Source: DASQPA01 sp035644215 (lineage in GTDB: Bacteria; Acidobacteriota; Thermoanaerobaculia; Multivoradales; UBA5704). Taken from it: a stretch of DNA of 38,461 nt. Position 1 is the first letter of the stretch. Each line of letters opens with the position of its first letter. Below the pieces are notes generated by a model, which worked only from the letters and a program-made list of their open reading frames with translations, searched no databases and was not told the DNA's origin. Of this stretch, positions 29,529 through 37,329 are shown one piece after another. Location: the NCBI GenBank assembly GCA_035644215.1, contig DASQPA010000003.1, positions 1-38,461 on the forward strand. The letters run 5' to 3'. Made by a program: the position numbers and the translations under genes.

Positions 29529-30335
29529 TCAGTCGGCGAGCTCTCCCTGGAGCACGGTCACCGCCTGGCCGCCGAGCTCCGTCCGGTCGCCCCGGACGCG
29601 CACCCGGATCGTGCCGCCGCGCCGGGAGACCTGGCGGGCGAGCATCTCGTCCTTCCCCAGGCGGTCGCGCCAGAAGGGGCCGAGAGCGCAGTGGGCGGAG
29701 CCGGTGACCGGATCCTCGTCGATTCCCGCCGCGGGGGCGAAGAAGCGGGAGACGAAGTCGAACGGCGGCAGGGCGGCCGGGGCGGTGGCGATCACCCCGC
29801 GTACCGGCAGGGTGCCCAGGGCGCGGAAGTCGGGGGCGAGGGCGTCGACCGCCGCGGCGTCTCTCAAGAGCGCGAAGTAGTCGAAACGGTTGCGGCCCAC
29901 CCACAGGAGCTCGGCCCCCAGGGCCTCCTGGAGCACCGGCGGCGGCTCGGGCATCTCCGCCGGCGGCTCGGCCGGGAAGTCGAGGACGATCCAGTCCCCC
30001 CGCTGCTCGGCGGTCAGGACCCCGGAGAGGGTATGGAAGCGGGCGGTCTCGTCCGCCGCCAGCTCCCCCCGCTGCCAGAGGACGTGAGCGCTCGCCAGGG
30101 TGGCGTGGCCGCAGAGGGCGACCTCGACGGCCGGGGTGAACCAGCGCAGGTCCCAGCCGTCGGCCGGCGTCGCTCCCCGGCGGACCAGGAAGGCGGTTTC
30201 GGCGAGGTTCATCTCCGTCGCCACGGACTGCAGGAAGGCGGCGTCGCGCGGCGCCGGCAGGAGACAGACCGCGGCCGGGTTGCCGGCGAACGGGCGATCG
30301 GTGAAGGCGTCGACCTGGTAGAGGGGGAGGGGCAT
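29529..30335 (-). CDS. PhzF family protein, second copy
   Basis: The 268-residue protein has QVDAFTDRPFAGNPAAVCLL, TEMNLAETAFLVRRG with Glu46 at the PhzF catalytic position, LRWFTPAVEVALCGHATLASAHVLW and DEDPVTGSAHCALGPFWRDRLGK. It shares the fold and catalytic Glu with the gene at 17055-17840 but differs throughout, so the two are not a recent duplication. Substrate unknown. AAAGGAGCTCCCG precedes the ATG. It ends just before the operator-like palindrome of the mevalonate operon and could be read into it, but a functional link is not evident. Confidence 0.88.
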   Translation of the reverse strand: MPLPLYQVDAFTDRPFAGNPAAVCLLPAPRDAAFLQSVATEMNLAETAFLVRRGATPADGWDLRWFTPAVEVALCGHATLASAHVLWQRGELAADETARFHTLSGVLTAEQRGDWIVLDFPAEPPAEMPEPPPVLQEALGAELLWVGRNRFDYFALLRDAAAVDALAPDFRALGTLPVRGVIATAPAALPPFDFVSRFFAPAAGIDEDPVTGSAHCALGPFWRDRLGKDEMLARQVSRRGGTIRVRVRGDRTELGGQAVTVLQGELAD

Positions 30336-30408
30336 CGGGAGCTCCTTTTCGGGCGTGCAGTATATCTGCTCCCGTCTCTACCCCCCTTGCATCGTGATCT
30401 TGCCCCCC

Positions 30409-30837
30409 CTACCTCGCCGCCGGCCGGCGCAGGCCGTAGAGCAGCAGGATACAGGCGGTGACCATGGCGATCGCCAGGGTGACGAGGCCGGCGCCGACCA
30501 GGGCCTCCTTCCAGGGGAGGGCCAGGCGGCCGTCGGCGGCCAGGGGAGTGAACTTGCCGGTACCCAGGATCGCGCCCAGGAGGCTGAAAGCCCAGTTGGC
30601 GTAGGTGGCATAGAGGATCAGGCCGAAGGCGAGAGACGCGGCGCGGGCGGAGAGGACGAGCCGGTCCCAGAGGAGGCCGAGGAGGACGAGGAACATGCCG
30701 TTCATCACCGCCGTCATGTGCGCGCCCAGCCCGAGCCTCGGGTAGGGCAGGATGGGCAGGAGGAGCCCGGTGAGGAGCCCGAGGAAGAAGAGGAGGACCC
30801 CTCCGAACAGCAGGCGGCGGCTGCGGTCGTGCTCCAT
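30409..30837 (-). CDS. Four-helix membrane protein resembling hydroxylaminobenzene mutase (HabA)
   Basis: The 142-residue product has four predicted membrane helices (about 9-31, 38-60, 66-90 and 113-137). The pattern RLLFGGVLLFFLGLLTGLLLP, PRLGLGAHMTAVMNGMFLVLLGLLWDRL and AFGLILYATYANW resembles the small membrane HabA family, which rearranges hydroxylaminobenzene to aminophenol. The similarity is from memory of the family pattern, and the real substrate may differ. ATG at 30837 is chosen because AGGAGGAATGGCC gives ideal spacing; an ATG two codons earlier sits too close to that site. Confidence 0.55.
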   Translation of the reverse strand: MEHDRSRRLLFGGVLLFFLGLLTGLLLPILPYPRLGLGAHMTAVMNGMFLVLLGLLWDRLVLSARAASLAFGLILYATYANWAFSLLGAILGTGKFTPLAADGRLALPWKEALVGAGLVTLAIAMVTACILLLYGLRRPAAR

Positions 30838-30971
30838 GGCCATTCCTCCTGGGAGGCAAAAAGGGGGCGGGCGACACGGCAGGCCACCCGCCTGTGTGGA
30901 GATCTCTATCTTGTACTTCGGCGCTGGCGGAGATTTGGATGAAGGGATCGCCGAAAAAGACCGCGGAGAGG

Positions 30972-31373
30972 TCAACGGCGGGGCAGGGGGGACCGGCCGA
31001 GGCTGCGGGCAATCTCGGCGAGCGAGATCCTGTGGGTCTCCAGGTAGGAGTCGATGAGCTGGAGCAGGCTCTCCCGGTGGGGCAGCGGCACCAGGTCGAG
31101 CTGGGTGCTGCGCTCGCCCAGGGCGTCGCCCAGCCGCGGCGGGCGGAGGGGGGGGACGCCCAGGAGCTGATCGGTGGTGACGCCCAGGGCCTCCGCCAGC
31201 CGCTTCACGGTCAGGCCGCTGGCGCTCAACCGTCCCCGCTCGTAGCGGCTGATGCGCGAGCGGTCCAGGCCCACCTCCCGGCCCAGCTCCTCCTGGGTCC
31301 AGCCCCGCGCGTTGCGCAGGTCCTGAATCCGATGCCCCATGGCGCGAGCGAACCTCTTCTCCCGCTCCGTCAT
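30972..31373 (-). CDS. XRE-family transcriptional regulator
   Basis: The 133-residue protein has a clear XRE helix-turn-helix at about 14-71 (HRIQDLRNARGWTQEELGREVGLDRSRISRYERGRL, then LTVKRLAEALGVTTDQLLG). A short C-terminal region with ESLLQLIDSYLETHRISLAEIARSLGR may form a dimer or a second DNA-contacting helix. AAAGGATTGCA precedes the ATG. A perfect GTGTTAACAC palindrome (31423-31432) lies in its own promoter, so autoregulation is likely. It could also control the HabA-like gene 134 bases downstream on the same strand. Confidence 0.85.
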   Translation of the reverse strand: MTEREKRFARAMGHRIQDLRNARGWTQEELGREVGLDRSRISRYERGRLSASGLTVKRLAEALGVTTDQLLGVPPLRPPRLGDALGERSTQLDLVPLPHRESLLQLIDSYLETHRISLAEIARSLGRSPLPRR

Positions 31374-31419
31374 TGCAATCCTTTCCCCCTCCGGGAAGAG
31401 CCAGCGAATTAGCGGGAGG

Positions 31420-31449
31420 ATTGTGTTAACACGTGGGTACTAATGTCAA
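31420..31449 (-). promoter_or_regulatory. Predicted promoter of the XRE gene with GTGTTAACAC palindrome
   Basis: Minus-strand TTGACA (31444-31449), an 18-base spacer and CACAAT (31420-31425) make a promoter about 50 bases before the XRE start. The perfect palindrome GTGTTAACAC (31423-31432) overlaps the -10 box. A second TTGACA faces the other way at 31464-31469, so divergent promoters may share this spot, though no good plus-strand -10 was found. Confidence 0.45.
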
Positions 31450-31596
31450 CAGAATGTGCAGAATTGACAACTTGTGCGGTACTTAAATGCAAGGCTGCGA
31501 GTCGTAAACCCAGGGGGCTGGCCGTAAATTTACCGGTCTCCCGAGAATTTTCGGCGTCTCCTGCGGCCGGCGGAGAGGGGTGGTACGCTTGCTCTC

Positions 31597-32208
31597 ATGC
31601 TCGACCCCGACCGGCTCGCCCGCCAACTGGAGTTCATCCTCGAGCTCGACCGCCTGAAGGGGATCGAGCGCCGCTCCTGGCTCCTCCACAGCGAGCGGCG
31701 GGAGAACTCGGCGGAGCACAGCTGGCACCTGGCGATCATGGCGATGGTCCTCTGTGAGCACGCGGCCGAGCCGGTCGATCGCCTGAAGGTGATCGAGATG
31801 GTCCTCGTCCACGACGTGGTGGAGATCGACGCCGGGGACACCTTCCGCTACGACACCGCGGGGCAGGTCGACCAGGCGGAGCGGGAGCGGCGGGCGGCCG
31901 ATCGCCTGTTCGCGCTCCTCCCGCCTGAGCAGGGCGTCCGGATGCGCCAGCTGTGGGAGGAGTTCGAGGCGCGGCAGACCCCCGAGGCGCGTTTCGCCGC
32001 CGCCCTCGACCGCCTGATGCCCATGCTCCACAACCTCCACGGCAACGGCCGCGGCTGGCGGGAGAACGGGGTGACCGCCGACCGGGTCCTCGCCACCAAC
32101 GCCATGATGGCCGAGGGCGCCCCCGCCCTCTGGGAGGTCGCCCGCGCCATGGTCCAGGAGGCGGTCGCCCAGGGGGTGCTGCCGGCGGAGCCGCGGCCGG
32201 ACCGGTGA
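31597..32208 (+). CDS. HD-domain phosphohydrolase, YfbR/HDDC2-like
   Basis: The 203-residue protein has RSWLLHSERRENSAEHSWHLAIMAMVL, with His41 and His44, and VHDVVEIDAGDTFRYD, with His72-Asp73 and Glu76. This is the HD metal site of YfbR/HDDC2-type 5'-deoxynucleotidases. It would remove phosphate from deoxynucleoside monophosphates; the exact nucleotide is unknown. No Shine-Dalgarno sequence is seen; TACGCT lies 7 bases before the ATG (31584-31589). Its stop overlaps the GTG start of the following membrane protein in a GTGA. Confidence 0.82.
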   Translation: MLDPDRLARQLEFILELDRLKGIERRSWLLHSERRENSAEHSWHLAIMAMVLCEHAAEPVDRLKVIEMVLVHDVVEIDAGDTFRYDTAGQVDQAERERRAADRLFALLPPEQGVRMRQLWEEFEARQTPEARFAAALDRLMPMLHNLHGNGRGWRENGVTADRVLATNAMMAEGAPALWEVARAMVQEAVAQGVLPAEPRPDR

Positions 32209-34322
32209 GCGCCGCCGCGCCGGCTGGAGGGGGTCGGGCTGCGGGCGGTGCTCAAACTCGCCCGGCGGGCCAACTACGCCCGCCGGGCTCAGACAGTTGC
32301 GCTCCGTCCTCGCCCGACCCCCCCCAGCCGGCTCCTCCGCCCGACCGGCGGGATCTGGTCGGCGGCCTCCTGCTCGCAATCACCCTGCTGGGGATCTACC
32401 ACTTCGGCCTGCTGCCGGACCTCCCCGGCTCCGGCGACAGCGCCAAGCTGCAGCTGGTGGGGGAGCGGTTGGGCACCCCCCACGCCACCGGCTACCCCAC
32501 CTGGGTGCTGCTCTGCCACCTCCTCGACCGGCTGCTGCCGGTGGGCTCGCCGGCCTACCGGGGCAACCTGCTGTCGGCGCTCTGCTCGGTCGCCGGCACC
32601 CTGCTCTTCGCCGCCACCCTGCGCCGCCAGGGCGTGCGCCGCGGGGTCGCCGGCGCCGCCGCCCTCTGCCTGGGCCTCACCCCCACCCTGTGGTCGCAGT
32701 CGGTCATGGCGGAGGTCTACAGCCTTAACTACCTGTTCGCCGCCGCGGTGCTCTACGCCCTGCTCCGCTGGCTGCAGGAGCGGCGGCCGGTCTGGCTGGA
32801 GGCGGCGCTCGCGCTCTACGTTCTCTCCTTCACCAACCATCTGACCACGGTCTGCCTGGCGCCGGGCCTCGCCGTCTTCGTCCTGCTGGTGGACCGGAAG
32901 GCCCTCTACCGTCCCCGCCTGTGGGGAGCACTGGCGGCGGCCGCCCTGGGCAGCCTGCTGCTCTACGGCTACGTGGTGGCCTGCACCTACTGGCTACGGG
33001 TGCCCTACCTCGAAATGCAGGCCGTGGACCTCCGCGAGCTGCTCGACAACCTCGCCGGCGGCCCCCACCGCACCCACCTCTTCCAGCTCGGCTGGAGCGC
33101 CCTGCTCCGCGAGCGGCTGCCGCAGATCGCCGGCCTGGCGGGCCGGGAGCTGTCGCTCCTCTGGGTGCTGCCGGTGCTCGGGATCTGGAGCCGGTGGGGC
33201 CGGGGCCGCCGGGGGCCGGTCGAGGCCCTGCTCGGCCTCGTCTTCCTCGCCACCTTCGCCTTCCTGGCCGTCTATACCGTGCCCGACCTGTACGTCTACG
33301 CCATCCCGGCCTACCTGGCGCTGGGCTTCTATCTCGGCCTCGGGCTCGAAGGGCTGGCCGAGCGCTGGCGGTTCCTGGGGCGGTCCCCGGGCGGCGCCCT
33401 GCTCGTCCTGCCGGCCCTGTTCCTCCTGCTGCTCCACGGCCCCGGTATTTCGCGCCGGGCCGAACGCCGGGCGGAGGCGGCGCAGGTCGACGCGGTACTG
33501 GCCCACGTTGCCGGCGGGGCTAGCGGGGTGGGGCGGTCGGCCGTCCTCTATTCCCTGGACTACGAGGTCAGCATGGGCCTCCTCTACAGCAGCCAGCTGG
33601 GCGCCCCGGCCTACCGTGGCGTCATCGTCCAGCACCTGCCGCCGGCGTCGCTCGGGGTGCCGGTGAGTCTGCAGCCGCTCCGGCGCTACCTCGCGCAGGG
33701 GGAGAGCTTCCGGGTCGGCCCCCAGGGGCAGCTCCTGGCGCCCGGGCTCCCGGTGTACGCCTACGTGCCGCGGCCGGAGTACCTGCCGGCCCTGGCCCGC
33801 CGCGGCCTGGTCGCCACCCCGGTGGGCGACGACGTCTTCGCGCTCCACGCCGATCCGGCGGTGGCGGCGACGGCGAAAGTGCCGCCGCCGCTGCCCCGGG
33901 CCTTCGTGGTCTACCGGCTGGAGAGCGTCGCCACCGCCCGCGGGGCGCTCGCCACCTTCACCCGGCCGGACTTCGATCCCCGTCGCCTCGCCGTGCGTCT
34001 GGACTTCCTGCCGGCGCAATCCAGCCCGCCGCCGACCGAGGCCGTGGTCCTGGCGGACGGCGCAGCCCGGGTCGAGCTGCAGCGCTACGACGACCAGCGG
34101 GTGACGGCGACGGTCGAGCTGCCCGCCCCCGGCTGGCTGGTGCTGGCGGACTCCTATTCGTCCCTCTGGGCGGCACGCGTCGACGGCCGGCGGGTGGAAA
34201 GCCCGCCGCTCGACCTGCTGTTCCGCGGCATCCCGCTCCCAGCGGGGCGCCATCGGGTGGACTTCAGCGTCCTCGATCGCCCTTTCACCTGGCGCGGCTG
34301 GTGGCGGGGGTGGGAGGGGTAG
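32205..34322 (+). CDS. DUF2723 membrane protein, GT-C glycosyltransferase-like
   Basis: The 705-residue protein has an N-terminal Pro-rich cytoplasmic tail, then about ten hydrophobic segments up to residue 420. The first extracytoplasmic loop holds LPGSGDSAKLQLVGERLGTPHATGYPTWVLL, matching the GDSGEL...HPPGYP pattern of DUF2723, whose Asp is the likely metal or catalytic residue in GT-C enzymes. The C-terminal 280 residues are periplasmic and beta-rich, ending in LVLADSYSSLWAARVDGR and PLPAGRHRVDFSVLDRPF, like the tail of YfhO-type proteins. It may transfer a lipid-linked sugar. The GTG start at 32205 is chosen for its four-base overlap with the HD gene; the open frame extends further upstream inside that gene. 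Confidence 0.8.
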   Translation: MSAAAPAGGGRAAGGAQTRPAGQLRPPGSDSCAPSSPDPPQPAPPPDRRDLVGGLLLAITLLGIYHFGLLPDLPGSGDSAKLQLVGERLGTPHATGYPTWVLLCHLLDRLLPVGSPAYRGNLLSALCSVAGTLLFAATLRRQGVRRGVAGAAALCLGLTPTLWSQSVMAEVYSLNYLFAAAVLYALLRWLQERRPVWLEAALALYVLSFTNHLTTVCLAPGLAVFVLLVDRKALYRPRLWGALAAAALGSLLLYGYVVACTYWLRVPYLEMQAVDLRELLDNLAGGPHRTHLFQLGWSALLRERLPQIAGLAGRELSLLWVLPVLGIWSRWGRGRRGPVEALLGLVFLATFAFLAVYTVPDLYVYAIPAYLALGFYLGLGLEGLAERWRFLGRSPGGALLVLPALFLLLLHGPGISRRAERRAEAAQVDAVLAHVAGGASGVGRSAVLYSLDYEVSMGLLYSSQLGAPAYRGVIVQHLPPASLGVPVSLQPLRRYLAQGESFRVGPQGQLLAPGLPVYAYVPRPEYLPALARRGLVATPVGDDVFALHADPAVAATAKVPPPLPRAFVVYRLESVATARGALATFTRPDFDPRRLAVRLDFLPAQSSPPPTEAVVLADGAARVELQRYDDQRVTATVELPAPGWLVLADSYSSLWAARVDGRRVESPPLDLLFRGIPLPAGRHRVDFSVLDRPFTWRGWWRGWEG

Positions 34323-34331
34323 GGCCTAGCC

Positions 34332-35162
34332 TCAGCTCTGGTGCGGCAGGGACAACTCGCCGCGCGCCATGGCGACCGCGGTCCGGGCCGCGATCTGCAT
34401 CGGGTCGAGGAGCGGCGGGCCGCCGGGCGGCGCCGTCCCCAGGGCGAGAGAGATCTCCGTGCAGCCGGTGATCACCGCGGTGGCCCCGGCGTCGGCGAGG
34501 AGGGCCGCCGCCCGGGCCAGCACGTCGCGGTGGAGCTCGCCGGTCTGCGGGTCTCGGTCCTGCCCCGATTTCAACCCGCCGCCCAGCCGGCCGCCCGCCG
34601 CGAGGGGACCGTAGATCGGCCGCATCACGAGCTCCTCCTGGAGATTCTCGCCGGAGGGGAGGTCGCGGAGGGAGATGAGCGAGAGCCCCGGGGTGATCCG
34701 CTGCGCCCCCTTGGGGAAGAGGCGGAAATCCAGGGTCCCCGTGGTCGCCAGGAGACCGATCCGCGCGGAACCGCCCTGGAGCCGCTCGGCCTCGGCCAGG
34801 GTGGCCGCGACGACGTCGAGGATGGGCAGCCGGACCTGGGGCCGGACCTTATCGAGAAAGGCATGGGCTGTAATGCAGGTGATCACCGCGAAGTCGGCAC
34901 CGCCGGCGGCGAGCCGTTCCAGGCTCTGCACGAGGAGCGGCACCGGGGAGGGACCCTGGCCCAGGAGGTGCTCGGTGCGATCCGGCGTCGCCGGGATCGA
35001 GGAGACGAGCCAGTCCGGGTAGTCCTGGTCCCTGGACGCGGCGGGCACGGCGGCGAGGAGCCGGCGCTCGAAATCGACGTGCGCGTATGGACCGAGACCG
35101 CCGACGATCCCGATCACCCGCCGCGAGGGCCGTTCCACTTCGCTCATGACGGGCGAAAGCAT
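34332..35162 (-). CDS. Aspartate/glutamate racemase family protein
   Basis: The 276-residue product has the family motifs VIGIVGGLGPYAHVDFERRL at the N-terminus, FAVITCITAHAFLDKV with the first catalytic Cys (the usual CNTAH is CITAH here), and AVITGCTEISLALG with the second Cys. PLG_Glu/Asp racemases interconvert amino acid enantiomers, or act as decarboxylases or hydantoin racemases; the Asn to Ile change makes the exact reaction uncertain. ATG at 35162 is preceded by GGGGAGAG; ATG at 35147 is an alternative, closer to the usual family length, with TATGCT 10 bases upstream. It is divergent from the inositol monophosphatase gene and convergent with the DUF2723 gene. Confidence 0.82.
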   Translation of the reverse strand: MLSPVMSEVERPSRRVIGIVGGLGPYAHVDFERRLLAAVPAASRDQDYPDWLVSSIPATPDRTEHLLGQGPSPVPLLVQSLERLAAGGADFAVITCITAHAFLDKVRPQVRLPILDVVAATLAEAERLQGGSARIGLLATTGTLDFRLFPKGAQRITPGLSLISLRDLPSGENLQEELVMRPIYGPLAAGGRLGGGLKSGQDRDPQTGELHRDVLARAAALLADAGATAVITGCTEISLALGTAPPGGPPLLDPMQIAARTAVAMARGELSLPHQS

Positions 35163-35338
35163 ACCGTCAGATCTCTCCCCGCAGTTCTTCCGGACCTTCG
35201 GGAACCTGTCCGGGAGCCTCCAGAACCTCAAGAAAGTCCGCCGGCCAGGGGTTCCCGGAGACGTTTTCGGGGCGGCCGGGGCGGCCGGCGGTCTCTCTCT
35301 GGCCCGCTTCTTGCTCCGTCTCCCTCGGGGTTACCTGG

Positions 35339-35344
35339 CATAAT
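35339..35344 (+). promoter_or_regulatory. CATAAT -10-like box upstream of the inositol monophosphatase gene
   Basis: CATAAT ends 8 bases before the ATG at 35353 and there is no Shine-Dalgarno sequence in between, which suggests a leaderless or near-leaderless message. No good -35 box lies 16-18 bases upstream. Confidence 0.4.
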
Positions 35345-35352
35345 AGCGCCCC

Positions 35353-36195
35353 ATGCATACCGACCTGCTCGACACCGCCATCGCCGCCGCCGCCGCCGGG
35401 GCGGCGGTCGTTACCCGTTATTTCCGCGGCACCGGACTGGACGTCCGGCGCAAGGGGGAGAACGACTTCGTGACGCGGGCCGACAAGGAGAGCGAGGAGG
35501 CGGTCGTCCGCACGATCCTCTCCCGCCACCCCGACCACCGGATTCTCGCCGAGGAGGGCGGGGAGCGGGTCGGCCAGGGAGGGGACTACGAGTGGGTCAT
35601 CGACCCGCTCGACGGCACCACCAACTTCCTCCAGGGCCTCCCCGTCTACTGCGTCTCGGTCGCCTGCCGCAAGGGGGACGAGCTCTTGGCCGGGGTGATC
35701 CACGACCCGGAGGGCGGCAACGTCTTCGCCGCCGCGGCGGGGGCCGGGGCGACCTGGAACGGCCGACCGATGCACGTCTCGCCGCAGGGCGGCCTCCGCG
35801 GGGCCTTCCTCGCCACCGGCTACCCGTTCCGCGCCCATGCCACTCTCGACCTCTACCTCGCCGTCTTCCGCGAAGCCTTCCTCTCCGCCAAGGCGATCCG
35901 CCGCTGCGGCGCCGCGGCGCTCGATCTCGCCTATACCGCGGCCGGGGTCTACGACGGCTTTTTCGAATTCCGCCTCTCCCCCTGGGACATCGCGGCCGGC
36001 ATCCTCCTCGTCCGCGAGGCCGGCGGCAAGGTGACCGACCTGGACGGCGGCACGGACTACTTCCGCTCCGGCAACGTGGTGGCGGGGACCTCCGGGGTGC
36101 AGCCCGAGCTGCTGGCGGCGGTCCGCCGCCACGCCAGCGAGGCCGCCATCGACCGCGTCCATCCGCTGGCCCAGCCGGCCGGGGCGGTGGTGTGA
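35353..36195 (+). CDS. suhB: Inositol monophosphatase family protein (SuhB-like)
   Basis: The 280-residue protein has the lithium-sensitive phosphatase metal motifs. They are NDFVTRADKESEEAV (37-51), ILAEEGGE with Glu67/68, and VIDPLDGTTNFLQGLPVYCVSVA (Asp84 and Asp87). The late motif SPWDIAAGILLVREAGGKVTDLDG supplies the last Asp. The family removes phosphate from inositol-1-phosphate or related sugar phosphates; some members have other roles, such as SuhB in rRNA transcription. Which applies cannot be told. It is followed 18 bases later by the M23 peptidase gene on the same strand. Confidence 0.9.
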   Translation: MHTDLLDTAIAAAAAGAAVVTRYFRGTGLDVRRKGENDFVTRADKESEEAVVRTILSRHPDHRILAEEGGERVGQGGDYEWVIDPLDGTTNFLQGLPVYCVSVACRKGDELLAGVIHDPEGGNVFAAAAGAGATWNGRPMHVSPQGGLRGAFLATGYPFRAHATLDLYLAVFREAFLSAKAIRRCGAAALDLAYTAAGVYDGFFEFRLSPWDIAAGILLVREAGGKVTDLDGGTDYFRSGNVVAGTSGVQPELLAAVRRHASEAAIDRVHPLAQPAGAVV

Positions 36196-36213
36196 GGGAG
36201 ACCTGAGGACCCG

Positions 36214-37329
36214 ATGAGGAAACCGGCCGCGGCGCTCGCCGCCCCCACCATTCTCGACTCGACCGTCGGCGGCCGGCGGCGGGTGCGCGCTTTGGAGATC
36301 CAGATCCACCCTTCGGACATCCGGCACCGGGTGATCTATCTCTTCCTGGGCCGCGTCGAGGTCACCCTCTGGTGCCTGGCCGGGCTGGTCTATGCGCTCT
36401 TCCTCACCCTGGCCCTGGCCTTCGCCCCCGGGGTGGTGCGGGGGCTGCTGTCCAGCCAGGAGTACCAGGGAATGGTAGCCGAGCGGGTGCGGCAGGGGGA
36501 GCGGCTGCAGGCCCTGGTCGGACGGATCGATCAGCTCGCCGAGCGCAGCCGCGGGCTCGGTTTCCAGGCCGCCAAGGTCCGCCTCGCCTACGGCCTCCTG
36601 CGATCGGCGGGGTCGGCGGGGCTGCCGCACCCGGCGCCGCCGGCCGCCCCGGCCGCGCCGCCCGCCGCGGCCGTCGACTCGATCTACGTCGACGCAATCG
36701 AACAGGGCGACCGGCTGCGCGCCCACATGGAAGGGGACCTGGCGCTCCTCGACAGCCGCCTGGCGGAGATCGAGGGCTTCGAGCGCACCCATCCCGACCT
36801 CGCGGCGACCACCCCCGCCGCCTGCCCGCTCAAGGGGGAGCGCTTCGTCCTCATCAGCGGCTTTGCCCGCCGTAAGAGCCCCTTCACCCACGTCCAGGAG
36901 TTCCACGCCGGGCTCGACCTGGCGGCGAACGTCGGCACCCCGGTCCACGCCCCGGCCGACGGCACCGTCGTCTTCGCCGGCCAGCTCCCGGCCGGCCAGC
37001 ACGGGAGCTGGTGGCAGCTCGGCAACCTGGTGCTGGTCAAGGACGGCGACCTTTTCTATACCGCCTTCGGCCACCTGGCCGAGATCAAGGTGCGGCGCGG
37101 CGAGCGGGTGCGGCGGGGAGCCGTCCTGGGGACGGTCGGCACCACCGGCTGGACGACCAGCCCCCACCTCCACTACGAGATCCTGCGGCGCGATGGCTCG
37201 GGAGACTACCGGCCGGTCGATCCGCGGGTCTACATCCTGGACCACCGCTGGCCCAACGAGGAGCGCCTGCTCCTCGGGGCGGCGAGCGGTCCGCGAGCGG
37301 GGGAGTACGATCCCCTGCCGGTGCGATGA
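36214..37329 (+). CDS. Membrane-anchored M23 metallopeptidase
   Basis: The 371-residue protein has one membrane helix (about 50-71) after a basic cytoplasmic start, a helical stalk with an Ala/Pro-rich stretch (135-153), and a C-terminal LytM domain. The zinc site is complete: His231 and Asp235 in HAGLDLA, His287 in FGHLAE, and His318/His320 in PHLHYE. M23 enzymes with these ligands cut peptidoglycan cross-bridges. Its TGA overlaps the ATG of the bactofilin-like gene in an ATGA, so the peptidase and the cytoskeletal protein are translationally coupled. This pairing is known from other bacteria, where bactofilin positions the peptidase to shape the cell. Confidence 0.9.
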   Translation: MRKPAAALAAPTILDSTVGGRRRVRALEIQIHPSDIRHRVIYLFLGRVEVTLWCLAGLVYALFLTLALAFAPGVVRGLLSSQEYQGMVAERVRQGERLQALVGRIDQLAERSRGLGFQAAKVRLAYGLLRSAGSAGLPHPAPPAAPAAPPAAAVDSIYVDAIEQGDRLRAHMEGDLALLDSRLAEIEGFERTHPDLAATTPAACPLKGERFVLISGFARRKSPFTHVQEFHAGLDLAANVGTPVHAPADGTVVFAGQLPAGQHGSWWQLGNLVLVKDGDLFYTAFGHLAEIKVRRGERVRRGAVLGTVGTTGWTTSPHLHYEILRRDGSGDYRPVDPRVYILDHRWPNEERLLLGAASGPRAGEYDPLPVR

